Both the position numbers and the translations under genes were made by a program. Shown here piece by piece: positions 45,301 through 53,653 of a stretch of DNA of 64,000 nt. Numbering within the stretch: position 1 is the first letter of the stretch; every line of letters starts with the position of its first letter. The stretch spans positions 191,585 to 255,584 of the forward strand of contig DATAGP010000013.1 in NCBI GenBank assembly GCA_036263655.1. Reading direction: 5' to 3'. This DNA comes from Schlegelella_A sp036263655 (GTDB taxonomy: Bacteria; Pseudomonadota; Gammaproteobacteria; Burkholderiales; Burkholderiaceae_C). The notes below the pieces were generated by a model. The model saw only the letters and a program-made list of their open reading frames with translations, ran no database searches and had not been told where the DNA came from.

Positions 45301-45612
45301 ATGCGCTTGCTGCTCGCCATGTTCAAGCACGAGATGAATACGTTTCCGCTGGTGCCCACCCCGTCCGAGCGCTTCTTCGACTTCGGCGAGGCCGTGCGCG
45401 CTGAAGAGGCCCTCTCGATGTACCGCGGCACGGGGAGACCCGCGCAAGAAGCGCTATGTCGTCCTCAAGAGCGGTATCCACTGGCGTGCGGGATTCGGCC
45501 AGGTCGCGCGCGAGGTCATCGAATGCGACGGCGTCGGCGTCACCACGTCGACTGCGGCAAGCTGAGGTTCGACAAGGTGCGCAGGCCGGTGTTTCCGCTC
45601 GAGCCCATGTGA
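45301..45612 (+). pseudogene. M81 metallopeptidase (MlrC-like) remnant
   Basis: The first ~45 codons (M-R-L-L-L-A-M-F-K-H-E-M-N-T-F onward to E-A-L-S-M-Y-R-G-T-G) match the N-terminus of M81/MlrC peptidases, with the H-E metal ligand. The frame then shifts. From about 45449 another frame reads the family's C-terminus (R-Y-V-V-L-K-S-G-I-H-W-R-A-G-F, E-C-D-G-V-G-V-T), and the last stretch L-R-F-D-K-V-R-R-P-V-F-P-L-E-P returns to the first frame. About 400 middle residues are missing, so it cannot be functional. M81 genes often accompany P1 peptidases and Dpp importers. Confidence 0.82.
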
Positions 45613-45799
45613 GCTCCAGTCAACGAGGTGCTCGACGGTTTTTCCGGCTAGTGGTCACTGGACATCCGCTACGGCCGGGACAGCGGAGTTGCCGGTGAGC
45701 AATGGCAAGGGTTTTTCCTGAGGTCGAAGGTACATGCATTGCCGGCACGAGGACCATTGCGCACTCGGCCGAGCACATCGAAGCCCAGGAGACGACCAA

Positions 45800-47386
45800 A
45801 TGAGACAGCTCCACATGAGCCGAGGCTCACGCATCCTCGCGTCGACCTCTACTGCCCTCGCCGTCGGCCTCCTGGTCGGCTGCGGCGGATCCGATCACGA
45901 CGACGACGACTCCGGTGAGCAGCAGGTCAGCGCCCAGCAGGCTTGCGACGCCGTCAACGGCAAGACCATCGCCGGCGCCACGGTCACTGCAGCAGCAGTC
46001 GCGGCGAGTGGGGCCGTGCCGACGTACTGCCGGGTGTCGGGCAACATCGCGCCGAGCCTGAACTTCGAGATTCGCCTGCCGCAATCCTGGAACGGCAAGC
46101 TGCGCTACGGCGGCGGCGGCGGCTACAACGGCGTTATCCCGGGCGTCAACCTCCCCGCCCTGAACATGGGCTACGCCGACGTGAGCTCGGACTCCGGGCA
46201 CGGCGGCGGAAACGTGTTCAGCGCCGACTTCGCGCGCACCGACGCCTACGCCGCTCAGCTGTTCGGCAGCCTCTCGACGCCGACTGTCATGTCGTCGGCC
46301 ACCGAGATCATCCGCACTGCATACGGCCGGACGCCGGCGCGGTCGTATTTCGAAGGCTGCAGCAACGGCGGCCGCGAAGCGCTCATGAACGTCCAGCGCT
46401 ACCCGAACCTGTTCGACGGCGTCATCGCCCGCGCCCCCGCCTACAACTGGGTCGGGCTCATGGGGCATTTCAACCGCACTGCCAAGGCGGTGGCGGCCAC
46501 CGCAACGTCGTTCACGCTCGCCAAGACGCAGCTCCTTGCCCAAGGCGTGCGCAATGCGTGCGACGGGCTCGATGGCATCGTCGACGGAGTGGTCTCGAAC
46601 CAGGCCGCGTGCACGCCGGCGGTCTTCGACCCCGCCAGCCTGCGCTGCCCGGGCGGAACGGACACCGGCAACACCTGCCTGTCGGATGCCCAGCTCGCCG
46701 TGGTCACCTCATGGACGACCGATGCCGTGCAGACAGGAAGCCCCACGTTCCGCAACGCCGGCTGGAGCCTGACCGGCAATGAGGATGACCCGGGGGCCTG
46801 GCCCGCCTGGGTCACCGGCAACGGAAACGTCAACAACGCGGCTCAATTCCGTTTTCAGGACACGACCGTCAAGAACTATCTGGCCAGAGATCCGGCCGTC
46901 AATTCGCTCACGTACACGCCCTTCGACCAGAACCAGAACGCCCTTTTCGCAATGAGCGCGCTGAACGACGCAACCCTCGTCGACATCCGGCCCTTCCGCA
47001 ACAGCGGCGGCAAGCTGCTGCTCTGGCACGGAGGCAACGATGCGGCACTGAGCAAGAACGCGACTGCCGAGTACTACACCAACGTGACCAACGCGGTCGG
47101 CGGCGCTGCCAACGTCACCGAGTTCGTTCGTTTCTACATCGCTCCGGGTGTGGGCCATTGCGCCGGTGGGCCTGGTGCCGACACGGTCGACCTCCTCTCC
47201 GCGTTGGATGCGTGGGTCGATCGGGGCACGGCACCCGGCACGTTGACGGCGGAAAAGCGCGACACCGCAGGAGCGACGCTGTTCTCGCGTCCACTGTGCG
47301 AATACCCGCGCTACCCGCGCTACACGGGCCCTGCCAACGATGTGAACGCAGCCAGGCAGGCGTCCAACTACACGTGCTCGCAGTAG
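45800..47386 (+). CDS. Tannase/feruloyl-esterase family lipoprotein
   Basis: This 528-residue alpha/beta hydrolase has a lipoprotein signal (L-L-V-G-C, Cys about 27) and a tannase domain. The nucleophile motif F-E-G-C-S-N-G-G-R-E (Ser about 195) is typical, as are G-Y-A-D-V-S-S-D-S-G-H and the C-terminal W-H-G-G-N-D (Asp) and G-V-G-H-C-A-G-G (His), with paired Cys for the disulfide that joins the active site. Such esterases free gallic, ferulic or other phenolic acids from esters. A GGAG site precedes the ATG at 45800. An Asp-rich linker follows the lipid Cys. Confidence 0.9.
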   Translation: MRQLHMSRGSRILASTSTALAVGLLVGCGGSDHDDDDSGEQQVSAQQACDAVNGKTIAGATVTAAAVAASGAVPTYCRVSGNIAPSLNFEIRLPQSWNGKLRYGGGGGYNGVIPGVNLPALNMGYADVSSDSGHGGGNVFSADFARTDAYAAQLFGSLSTPTVMSSATEIIRTAYGRTPARSYFEGCSNGGREALMNVQRYPNLFDGVIARAPAYNWVGLMGHFNRTAKAVAATATSFTLAKTQLLAQGVRNACDGLDGIVDGVVSNQAACTPAVFDPASLRCPGGTDTGNTCLSDAQLAVVTSWTTDAVQTGSPTFRNAGWSLTGNEDDPGAWPAWVTGNGNVNNAAQFRFQDTTVKNYLARDPAVNSLTYTPFDQNQNALFAMSALNDATLVDIRPFRNSGGKLLLWHGGNDAALSKNATAEYYTNVTNAVGGAANVTEFVRFYIAPGVGHCAGGPGADTVDLLSALDAWVDRGTAPGTLTAEKRDTAGATLFSRPLCEYPRYPRYTGPANDVNAARQASNYTCSQ

Positions 47387-47783
47387 CGGGAGGATAGAGA
47401 GGGGCGCTGCAGATACGTGCCTTGCGCCGATCCCCAGTAGGCTCGGCTTCTCGAAAGCCTCGGCGCCGCTGACTGACGCCCAGCGGTGGGTCAGCTCAAG
47501 TGGCCGAACTGGGACAGTAGGCATGATGAGCGTTTGACCGCAGGAGCAGTCGTTCACGAGGGCGTCCGACATTCACCCAAGTGGGTCGAGGCAGGGGGAT
47601 GTGTTAGGCCGAGTCAATCTCTGAACAGTGAACGTGACCCGTGTAGTCGGCTGCGTTGGGGTGCCTTCAGGTGCACTTGATGACGACTGCAAACGGCTGC
47701 AGGGTTCTCGACAGGTCGGCCAAAGCGGTCCACTGGAGATTAGGGTGATCGACGAAGGCCGCGGAACGGCCTGCATCGGCGCT
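47387..47783. other. Gap without recognised gene
   Basis: There are about 400 bases between the tannase and the response regulator. Base composition is less G+C-rich than the surroundings. Short ORFs on both strands show no coherent protein pattern and no strong hairpin was found. Confidence 0.6.
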
Positions 47784-48161
47784 TCAGCGATCCAGCAGCC
47801 AGTTCACCAGAGCACACAGTTTGGTGGGGTCTGCCGGTTTGGCAACGTGCTGATCGAAGCCAGCGAGGTTCGCCAGGGCGATGTCTCTAGGTTGCGAGTA
47901 AGCAGTCATCGCGACCAGCACGAGCGAGTCGTCGGCTGGCCGCTCGGACCGCATCGCTGCGGCCACGCTGTAACCGTCCATGCCCGGCATGTTGATGTCC
48001 ACGATGGCGAGATCCGGCTGGAAGGATCGGCTGACCTCTAAAGCCTGAAGACCGTCGTAAGTGGCCGCTACCGTGTAGCCGTCCCACACGAGCAATTGCG
48101 TGATCAGGTCGGCCAGGTTCTCGTGATCGTCGGCGACGAGGATTCGTCGTGGAGCACCCAT
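47784..48161 (-). CDS. Single-domain response regulator (receiver only)
   Basis: This 125-residue CheY-like receiver has the acidic pair in L-V-A-D-D-H-E-N, phosphoacceptor Asp in A-I-V-D-I-N-M-P-G-M-D-G, Thr/Ser in V-A-M-T-A-Y and Lys in V-A-K-P-A-D. There is no output domain. Receivers of this type often sit on hybrid histidine kinases or serve as phosphotransfer partners. No kinase gene adjoins it; the gene stands alone in a decayed region, so it may itself be a stray C-terminal receiver of a lost hybrid kinase. Confidence 0.87.
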   Translation of the reverse strand: MGAPRRILVADDHENLADLITQLLVWDGYTVAATYDGLQALEVSRSFQPDLAIVDINMPGMDGYSVAAAMRSERPADDSLVLVAMTAYSQPRDIALANLAGFDQHVAKPADPTKLCALVNWLLDR

Positions 48162-48660
48162 GGCGGGCAGCCTAGGTCGAATGATGTCGCCCGGTAACTG
48201 TCAGCCTTGACTAGTCAAAGCTCCAACAGTCCCCGTTCGCGGCGGATTACAGCTAGCCGGCGCAAGCCATGCGGGCGCCTCCGCCCAAGTGCACGTTGAG
48301 ACGTCCGGCGAGTCCCAAGCGGAGTTTGCATAGGGCTCGCGATACGGTGCTTCTTCCGGCCAAGGACCAAAGAACACTCCTCCTGCTGGCTCGCGCGCAA
48401 TTTCTTGGCCTTGATCGGTAACACCTTTTTTACACAGTCGAGTCTGCTCGCTTGTCTTGCACGTGGTGAATCGCGTTTACCCGGAGCACAGGGAACGCAT
48501 CGCAATATCTCCACATCTTGAGCACTCAAGCGCCGGCCCCCCGGTGCCGATAGCCATGCATGACCGCCATCACGAACCTTGGTCGGACCAGCGCCGAACC
48601 ATTCGAGCGCTCGCTTGTTGGAAACCTCACAACGCGCCGCAAGGCAGTTCACGGTGCTTG
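48162..48660. other. Gap without recognised gene
   Basis: There are about 500 bases of mixed composition. The longest ORF here (minus strand, 48215-48652) has a low-complexity, Arg-rich translation without family features and is treated as spurious. Confidence 0.6.
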
Positions 48661-48867
48661 ATGGCGACCAAGAATCCCAAGGTTGTAGCGGCTAAAGCCG
48701 AGACTGCTCCTCCGAAGCGCAAAGGGAGGCGAGCGCTTCCGATGGAGGAAAAGAGTGTTCCGGGCTCAGTACGTTTGACCCCTTCTCGGTGGGTCAAGTT
48801 GCGTCGGCTCGGCTCGGCTTGGCTGGCGAGAGCCATAGACCGCGCCCGGGAGCCGCACGCCAAATAA
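48661..48867 (+). CDS. Small basic protein, unknown
   Basis: This 68-residue protein has an N-terminal Lys/Ala-rich tail and a C-terminal region S-V-R-L-T-P-S-R-W-V-K-L-R-R-L-G-S-A-W-L-A-R-A-I-D-R-A, which has the strand-helix pattern of ribbon-helix-helix-like small proteins seen in related genomes. It is probably a real gene, perhaps DNA-binding. It has no partner toxin beside it. Confidence 0.5.
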   Translation: MATKNPKVVAAKAETAPPKRKGRRALPMEEKSVPGSVRLTPSRWVKLRRLGSAWLARAIDRAREPHAK

Positions 48868-48943
48868 GTAAGGTGTGAGTGGCCGGGGCGATCTGGAAGA
48901 CGACCTCGTTTACTTGGCGGCCCGCTGTTCCCGCAGGCGGCGT

Positions 48944-49147
48944 TCAGGCGCGCGTGCTAGAGCTCTGGTGGTGTCCGAAACTCCGAAAGATCCAAGGATT
49001 TCGCCGGTTTGCATAGATGCGCTCGCTGCCGATCTGGATCTCAAATCTCTTGCCACCTTCTATAGAGTCCGCCAACCGCCGCAACTTGGCTACGAATTCC
49101 GCATTCGAATAAACACTCTCTACGTCTCTGCCCGGTTCTGTACTCAC
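48944..49147 (-). CDS. Amphi-Trp-domain protein, apparently truncated
   Basis: The first ~45 residues (D-V-E-S-V-Y-S-N-A-E-F-V-A-K-L-R-R-L-A-D-S-I-E-G-G-K-R-F-E-I-Q-I-G-S-E-R-I-Y) match amphi-Trp domain proteins well. The usual end (an I-E-H-E-R block and a Trp-containing strand) is missing and the reading ends in unrelated residues. Other frames downstream do not restore it, so this looks like a 3'-truncated gene at an old recombination point. Confidence 0.5.
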   Translation of the reverse strand: MSTEPGRDVESVYSNAEFVAKLRRLADSIEGGKRFEIQIGSERIYANRRNPWIFRSFGHHQSSSTRA

Positions 49148-49199
49148 GTGTTCATGCTCCTTGTGTGCGTTTCGGTGTCATCGGCGGCGATGGAATGAA

Positions 49200-49510
49200 C
49201 GTCGTTGGAGTTCACGTCCCACGCACCATCTCGAGCACCCTTTTCCGTCCAGCGTCCGGGCTCGTTCCTGGATCGCCGGCAGGTACTTTGCTTGAAGAGT
49301 GGTCGCCTCCTTCAAAAGGGTGGCATAGGCACTCTTGAGCATCGAGGTGGACAGTTTTCGCCCCGCCGGCGTAGTACCGATGCCGCCACTGATCTTGCCG
49401 AGCAGCCCGCCAAGCAGCTTCGACCGGCCTGCTCAATGAACTGCGAGGTCAAGCCGACACCTGCGGTGGCGAGAAGGTCCTTCACGCGGCCGGGGTTGAG
49501 CCTCCGCGTC
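49200..49510 (-). pseudogene. Decayed, frameshifted coding remnant
   Basis: On the minus strand one frame reads R-V-K-D-L-L-A-T-A-G-V-G-L-T-S-Q-F-I-E-Q-A-G. A one-base shift continues as K-L-L-G-G-L-L-G-K-I-S-G-G-I-G-T-T and A-Y-A-T-L-L-K-E-A-T-T-L-Q-A-K-Y-L-P-A-I-Q-E-R-A. Together they look like one helical protein broken by a frameshift. I do not recognise the family. The rest of 49511-49760 holds nothing recognisable. Confidence 0.35.
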
Positions 49511-49760
49511 CCCGGGAGAACGCCGCCGCAGGCGACGCCGGAAGATCAGCGGAGCGACATGCTGGAGAAGCGACGCGTGCCGATGCAGGAGTGCGCTCAG
49601 TTCTGCTGTAAGGAATCCTCAACGCCTAACGCGGAGCAGTCATTCCCATGAGCCGCAAAACCACGTCATGGAAGCGAGTCTCGCCCGGACAGGCGTCGTC
49701 GCGCTCGAGCGCTTGCACGTCTCCCACTCAAGCGCAGACAGCCGGAGCGCGAGACCATCG

Positions 49761-50552
49761 TTAAGTCGCAAACTCGACACGCACGCTGCCGAGCGTCGTG
49801 ATGTGCGCCTCGAAAGCGTCGCCTGGCAGGGCCTTCACCATCGGACCGAGCGCACCCGACATCACCAGATCCCCTTCACGAAGGTGGCTTCCGCTCTCGA
49901 CCATCTTGCGCGCGAGCCAGACGACTGCATTGATCGGATGCCCCAGGCAGGCCGCGCCGGAGCCGCTCGAAACCTCCTCGCCTTGCTTGTTCATGGTCAT
50001 GGCAACACTCCGCAGGTCGAGCTTGCGCAATGATCGCGGGTCGTTGCCGACCACGAACAGAGCGGACGAGGCGTTGTCGGCGACGGTGTCGAGGAACTTG
50101 ATGTTCCAGTCCTGGATCCGGCTGTCGACGATCTCGATCGCAGGGAGCGCGAACTCGATTGCGCGAACCACCTCCGCCGGCGTCAGCCGTTCACCTCGCA
50201 GATCCCGACCCAGCACGAACGCAACCTCCGCCTCCACCTTCGGCTGGATCAACAGGCCAGACGCGATTTCCTCGCCGTCGTACAGGGCCATCGTGTCCAG
50301 GAGCGCGCCGTAGTCGGGTTGGTCGACTCCCAGCTGAACCTGGACCGCTTTCGAGGTGAGACCGATCTTGCGTCCCACAACTCGGCTCCCTGAGGCAAGC
50401 GCGCGATCGATGTTTGCCGTCTGCACCGCATAGGCCTGCTCGGCTCCGGCGAGCACATCCCGGATCGGCGCGATCGCACGACGCGTCTTCTGCGCCTCGC
50501 GCAGCGCGGCGGCGTGGCTGCGGGTCGATTCCTCGAGTGTGGTCTGTGGCAT
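49761..50552 (-). CDS. 2-hydroxypenta-2,4-dienoate hydratase
   Basis: This 263-residue member of the MhpD/DmpE/FAH fold family has the metal-site blocks V-V-G-R-K-I-G-L-T-S-K-A-V-Q, the P-K-V-E-A-E-V-A-F-V-L-G-R-D motif, and I-E-I-V-D-S-R-I-Q-D-W. It hydrates 2-hydroxypenta-2,4-dienoate, made by meta-cleavage hydrolases, to 4-hydroxy-2-oxovalerate. This fits the ring-cleavage operon of which it is the last gene. ATG 50552 gives normal length. The aldolase and acetaldehyde dehydrogenase for the next steps are not here. Confidence 0.93.
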   Translation of the reverse strand: MPQTTLEESTRSHAAALREAQKTRRAIAPIRDVLAGAEQAYAVQTANIDRALASGSRVVGRKIGLTSKAVQVQLGVDQPDYGALLDTMALYDGEEIASGLLIQPKVEAEVAFVLGRDLRGERLTPAEVVRAIEFALPAIEIVDSRIQDWNIKFLDTVADNASSALFVVGNDPRSLRKLDLRSVAMTMNKQGEEVSSGSGAACLGHPINAVVWLARKMVESGSHLREGDLVMSGALGPMVKALPGDAFEAHITTLGSVRVEFAT

Positions 50553-50571
50553 GGGTTGTCGCGGCTCGCTG

Positions 50572-50718
50572 CTACTCGGTCTTGATGTTGGCGCGCTGGA
50601 TGCCAAGGGCGGCGTCGGCGATGCTCCGCTCGACCATGGCGCCGCACGATGCAAGCGCGAAGACCACCCCTCTCCGGGCACGGCTGCCGCCGCCATCCAA
50701 CGTGAAAGGCTTGCTCAT
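50572..50718 (-). CDS. 48-residue ORF coupled to the Rieske ferredoxin gene
   Basis: This small minus-strand ORF starts with ATG overlapping the ferredoxin stop (ATGA) and ends 19 bases before the hydratase start. Translation: M-S-K-P-F-T-L-D-G-G-G-S-R-A-R-R-G-V-V-F-A-L-A-S and a helix E-R-S-I-A-D-A-A-L-G-I-Q. It fits the operon's spacing, but no family is recognised. It may be a small real gene or the residue of an internally deleted one. Confidence 0.35.
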   Translation of the reverse strand: MSKPFTLDGGGSRARRGVVFALASCGAMVERSIADAALGIQRANIKTE

Positions 50719-51056
50719 GACGCCGGTCCGGACTCGATGCACACCTGCCCCTCGATGACCCGAGCGGGGTAGACGCGAATTGGCTCACTCGCCGGCATCG
50801 CGGTGGCGCGACCGTCACGGACACAGAACTTGCCGGAATGCCAGGGGCATTCGATCTGGTCGCCTTCGACGAAGCCGTCGGCGAGCGATGCCTCGCCGTG
50901 CGTGCATGTGTCGGCGATGACGTGGACGCTGTCGTCGTCGAGTCGAACGATGCACAGGGGCGGCAGACCGTCCACCAGGACGCGTTGCGGCGTCCCGGCC
51001 TCGATGAAGTCGACCTCGAAAAGGGCGCGCCAGCCGGGCTCCGGATAGCTGCTCAT
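50715..51056 (-). CDS. Rieske [2Fe-2S] ferredoxin of the ring dioxygenase
   Basis: This 113-residue protein has the Rieske ligands C-T-H-G-E-A-S-L-A-D-G and C-P-W-H-S-G-K-F (about 49-72). It passes electrons to the ring-hydroxylating dioxygenase. No NADH:ferredoxin reductase gene was found in this operon, so an unlinked reductase must serve it. It lies 15 bases after the hydrolase gene. Confidence 0.93.
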   Translation of the reverse strand: MSSYPEPGWRALFEVDFIEAGTPQRVLVDGLPPLCIVRLDDDSVHVIADTCTHGEASLADGFVEGDQIECPWHSGKFCVRDGRATAMPASEPIRVYPARVIEGQVCIESGPAS

Positions 51057-51071
51057 GCCAAGCCCTCGGAC

Positions 51072-51959
51072 TCAGCCATCCCGCAGGAACTCGATCTGGA
51101 GCCGGTTGAACTCGGCCGCGTCTTCGTACTGCGGCCAATGTCCGCAGCCCGTCATGACGACGAACTTCGAGCCGGGGATCGCGTCGGCGAGCTGCTGCCC
51201 GACCTCGACCGTCGCGGTCGGGTCGTGGTCGGTCCAAAGGACCAGCGTCGGCCTGTCGAGCCCCCGCCACTGCTCTGGCGTGATGGCCCACCTCTCGCGC
51301 GCCTCGGGCGTGTGCAAGGCAAGGATCGAGTGGATGGCCTTCTTCATGGACGGCTGCGCGTAGATCGCCTGCCGGCTCTTCACGAGGTCGTCGTTGACAT
51401 GCGACTTGTCATGCATCAGCCACTCCAGGCGGGCCTTGATGCGCTCGTACGAGGGATCCTCGACGGCCGCGATCGACATCTCGCGCAAGCGAGCCAATGC
51501 CTCGCGGTTGACCTTGTCGCCGCTCGCCGTGTTGAGGACGAGCTTCGAGACGCGTTGCGGATGCTGCACCGCGAAATGGGCGGCGACCCAGCCGCCGAGC
51601 GATTCGCCTGACAGCGACGCCTTGTCGAGGCCGAGTGCGTCCATGAAGCCGACGAGCTGCGCCAGGTAATCGGGAATCAGATAGGGCTTGTCAGGCTTGG
51701 CGGTGAAGCCGTGGCCGAGCAGGTCCAGCGCGTAGACGTCGAAATGCTCGCCGTGCGCCGCGAGGTTGCGCACATACGCCTCGGCGTGGCCGCCCGTGCC
51801 GTGGATGAAGATCAGTGCCGGCCTGCCCTTCGTGCCGGCGTGCAGGTAGCGCGTCCGCACGCCGGCGGCGTCGACATAGGCCTGCTCGAAAGGGACGCCC
51901 TGCAGGTCGCTCCAGATGCTGGCAAAGGGCTTGTCCGCAGTGTTCGGCAAAGCGTTCAT
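51072..51959 (-). CDS. meta-Cleavage product hydrolase (alpha/beta hydrolase)
   Basis: This 295-residue alpha/beta hydrolase of the BphD/HsaD/MhpC group has F-I-H-G-T-G-G-H-A-E-A-Y (oxyanion region), nucleophile S in G-E-S-L-G-G-W, acid in W-T-D-H-D-P and His in G-C-G-H-W-P-Q-Y-E. It would cleave the C-C bond of the ring-fission product to a carboxylate and 2-hydroxypentadienoate. The gene overlaps the extradiol dioxygenase gene upstream by 4 bases. Confidence 0.9.
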   Translation of the reverse strand: MNALPNTADKPFASIWSDLQGVPFEQAYVDAAGVRTRYLHAGTKGRPALIFIHGTGGHAEAYVRNLAAHGEHFDVYALDLLGHGFTAKPDKPYLIPDYLAQLVGFMDALGLDKASLSGESLGGWVAAHFAVQHPQRVSKLVLNTASGDKVNREALARLREMSIAAVEDPSYERIKARLEWLMHDKSHVNDDLVKSRQAIYAQPSMKKAIHSILALHTPEARERWAITPEQWRGLDRPTLVLWTDHDPTATVEVGQQLADAIPGSKFVVMTGCGHWPQYEDAAEFNRLQIEFLRDG

Positions 51960-52852
51960 AGAGTCCTCTCGATCTCGCCGACCGCCGACTTGCGGGGGTC
52001 GAGCTTCGACGCCCAGATGTCGTTCGACTCCGGGACGGGCGGCAGGAGGCGCGGCTCGCGCGCTGCCTCCTCGGGAAACTCCTCCATGCCGAACGTGTAC
52101 TCGATCGTCAAGCCGTCCGGGTCGAGGAAGTAAAGGAACATGCTGCCCGACGGCAAATGGCGGCCAGGACCGTGCACCACCGGGATCTCCTCGCGCTGCA
52201 GACGCCAGTAGCCGCGGCCGATGTCGTCGGCGTCGTGCACCATCAGCGCGACGTGGTGCAGCCCGCTCTTGCCGCGTCCCTGGCCGATGCCCAGCGAATG
52301 GTGGTACGGGCTCGGCCAGCAGCGCAGGAAGGTCACCGTCTTGTCGATGGAATCGGAAATCCTGAAGTTGAGCACGTCCGTGAAGAAGCGCACCGAGGCG
52401 TCGAAGTCGGTCGACTTCAGCACCAGGTGGCCCAGGCGGAGGATCTTGGCGACCGTGGGTGCAAATGGCGGCGCCTGCGACGGCTGCATGAGCGCGTAGA
52501 AGTCGAGCGTCGCGCCGGTCACGGGTTCGCTCGTCCGCAGCCCGGGCCCGATCCCCATCGCTCGGCAGTCCTCGCCGGGAATCGGCAAGCACGGTCGGCC
52601 GGCGGCTCGCAGCGCCGTTTCGAGCGGCGCGAACTCGGCTTCCGACTCGAGCTCGAATCCGATCCGCTTGAGACCGGGCACGCCGCGGTACAGGGCGATG
52701 TCGTGGTGCTTGTCGCTGCAGCGCAGGTAACGCACGTCGGCGGCGGGCCCGTCGACGACCTGGAGGCCGACCTGGTCGCGATAGAAGGCGACCGATCGGT
52801 CGGGGTCGGCGACGTTGAGGGCGACATAGCCCAGGCGATTGAAGCGAATCAT
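51956..52852 (-). CDS. Extradiol catechol dioxygenase (VOC type I)
   Basis: This 298-residue two-domain vicinal-oxygen-chelate protein keeps all three iron ligands in the C-terminal domain: His in L-G-H-L-V-L-K-S, His in G-L-H-H-V-A-L and Glu in L-T-I-E-Y-T-F-G. It cleaves a catechol ring next to the diol. The N-terminal domain (residues 1-130) has lost its ligands, as usual. I chose ATG 52852. Substrate size is open; the neighbouring alpha subunit and amidohydrolase suggest a carboxylated or substituted aromatic. Confidence 0.93.
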   Translation of the reverse strand: MIRFNRLGYVALNVADPDRSVAFYRDQVGLQVVDGPAADVRYLRCSDKHHDIALYRGVPGLKRIGFELESEAEFAPLETALRAAGRPCLPIPGEDCRAMGIGPGLRTSEPVTGATLDFYALMQPSQAPPFAPTVAKILRLGHLVLKSTDFDASVRFFTDVLNFRISDSIDKTVTFLRCWPSPYHHSLGIGQGRGKSGLHHVALMVHDADDIGRGYWRLQREEIPVVHGPGRHLPSGSMFLYFLDPDGLTIEYTFGMEEFPEEAAREPRLLPPVPESNDIWASKLDPRKSAVGEIERTL

Positions 52853-52875
52853 TTCGAGATCTCCTGGCGGGCCGT

Positions 52876-53643
52876 TCAAGGCATCGCGCTGCCGCCATTC
52901 AGGCTGATGTCCTGGCCGGTCATGAAGGCCGACTCGGCGCGCGCAAGAAAGCTCACCATGTCACAGATCTCGCGCATCTCGACGCCCCGACCCTTCGGCA
53001 CGACCTGGACGAAGGCGTTGGCGAGCGCTGGGTCGTCCTTGAGACGGGCGCGGTGCCGCTCGGTGTTGACGACGCAGGGCGAGACGGTATTGACGGTGAT
53101 GTCATACGCCGCGAACTCTTTGGCCAGCCCGACCATCATGCCGACGACACCGCCCTTGGCGGCGTTGTAGCCGGCGTGCTGAGGAATCCCGGTCCGCAGC
53201 GAGTCGGCGCCGATGTTGACGATCCGGCCGTGGTTGGACGCGACCATGTGCGGCAGCACCTTGTGGCAGCACCAGATCGTGGTCCACAGGTTTCGCTTCA
53301 GTGTTGCGTCGAAGGACTCGGCGTCGTGCTCGAGGAACGGGCGGATGACACCGCTGCCGGCGTTGTTGACGAGGACGTCGATGCGGCCGAACGCCTGCAT
53401 GGCCTGCCCCACCATGGCCTGTACATTCCCCTCGACCGACAGGTCGCCGGCAAAGGCACGAAAGCGCGCGGCGTCGCCGTGTCGTTCGGCCATGACGGCG
53501 GCAACCTCGGCGACTTTCGGGTCGAGGTCGGCCATCAGAACCGCCATGCCATCGTCGGCGAGGCGCTCGGCGATGGCCCGGCCGATGCCGCCGATGCCCA
53601 TCGCGACTCCGGTAACGATCGCGGCGCGGGGCGCTGGCATCAT
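52876..53643 (-). CDS. Short-chain dehydrogenase (probable cis-dihydrodiol dehydrogenase)
   Basis: This 255-residue SDR has the cofactor loop V-T-G-V-A-M-G-I-G-G-I-G (two residues longer than the usual T-G-x3-G-x-G), N-N-A-G, catalytic Ser in N-I-G-A-D-S and Y-N-A-A-K, and the end T-G-Q-D-I-S-L-N-G-G. Its place between the dioxygenase and extradiol genes makes it the likely cis-dihydrodiol dehydrogenase that rearomatises the ring. Start 53643 or the next ATG, 53640. Confidence 0.9.
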   Translation of the reverse strand: MMPAPRAAIVTGVAMGIGGIGRAIAERLADDGMAVLMADLDPKVAEVAAVMAERHGDAARFRAFAGDLSVEGNVQAMVGQAMQAFGRIDVLVNNAGSGVIRPFLEHDAESFDATLKRNLWTTIWCCHKVLPHMVASNHGRIVNIGADSLRTGIPQHAGYNAAKGGVVGMMVGLAKEFAAYDITVNTVSPCVVNTERHRARLKDDPALANAFVQVVPKGRGVEMREICDMVSFLARAESAFMTGQDISLNGGSAMP

Positions 53644-53653
53644 CCGGTCGTAC

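Noticed and set aside
47628..47783. A plus-strand reading E-I-R-V-I-D-E-G-R-G resembling a histidine-kinase nucleotide-binding box beside the response regulator
   Set aside because: Nothing before or after it matches a kinase, and it is on the opposite strand to the receiver gene; taken as chance.
49205..49651. 148-codon plus-strand ORF
   Set aside because: Its translation has no coherent pattern, while the minus strand shows a readable though frameshifted helical protein.
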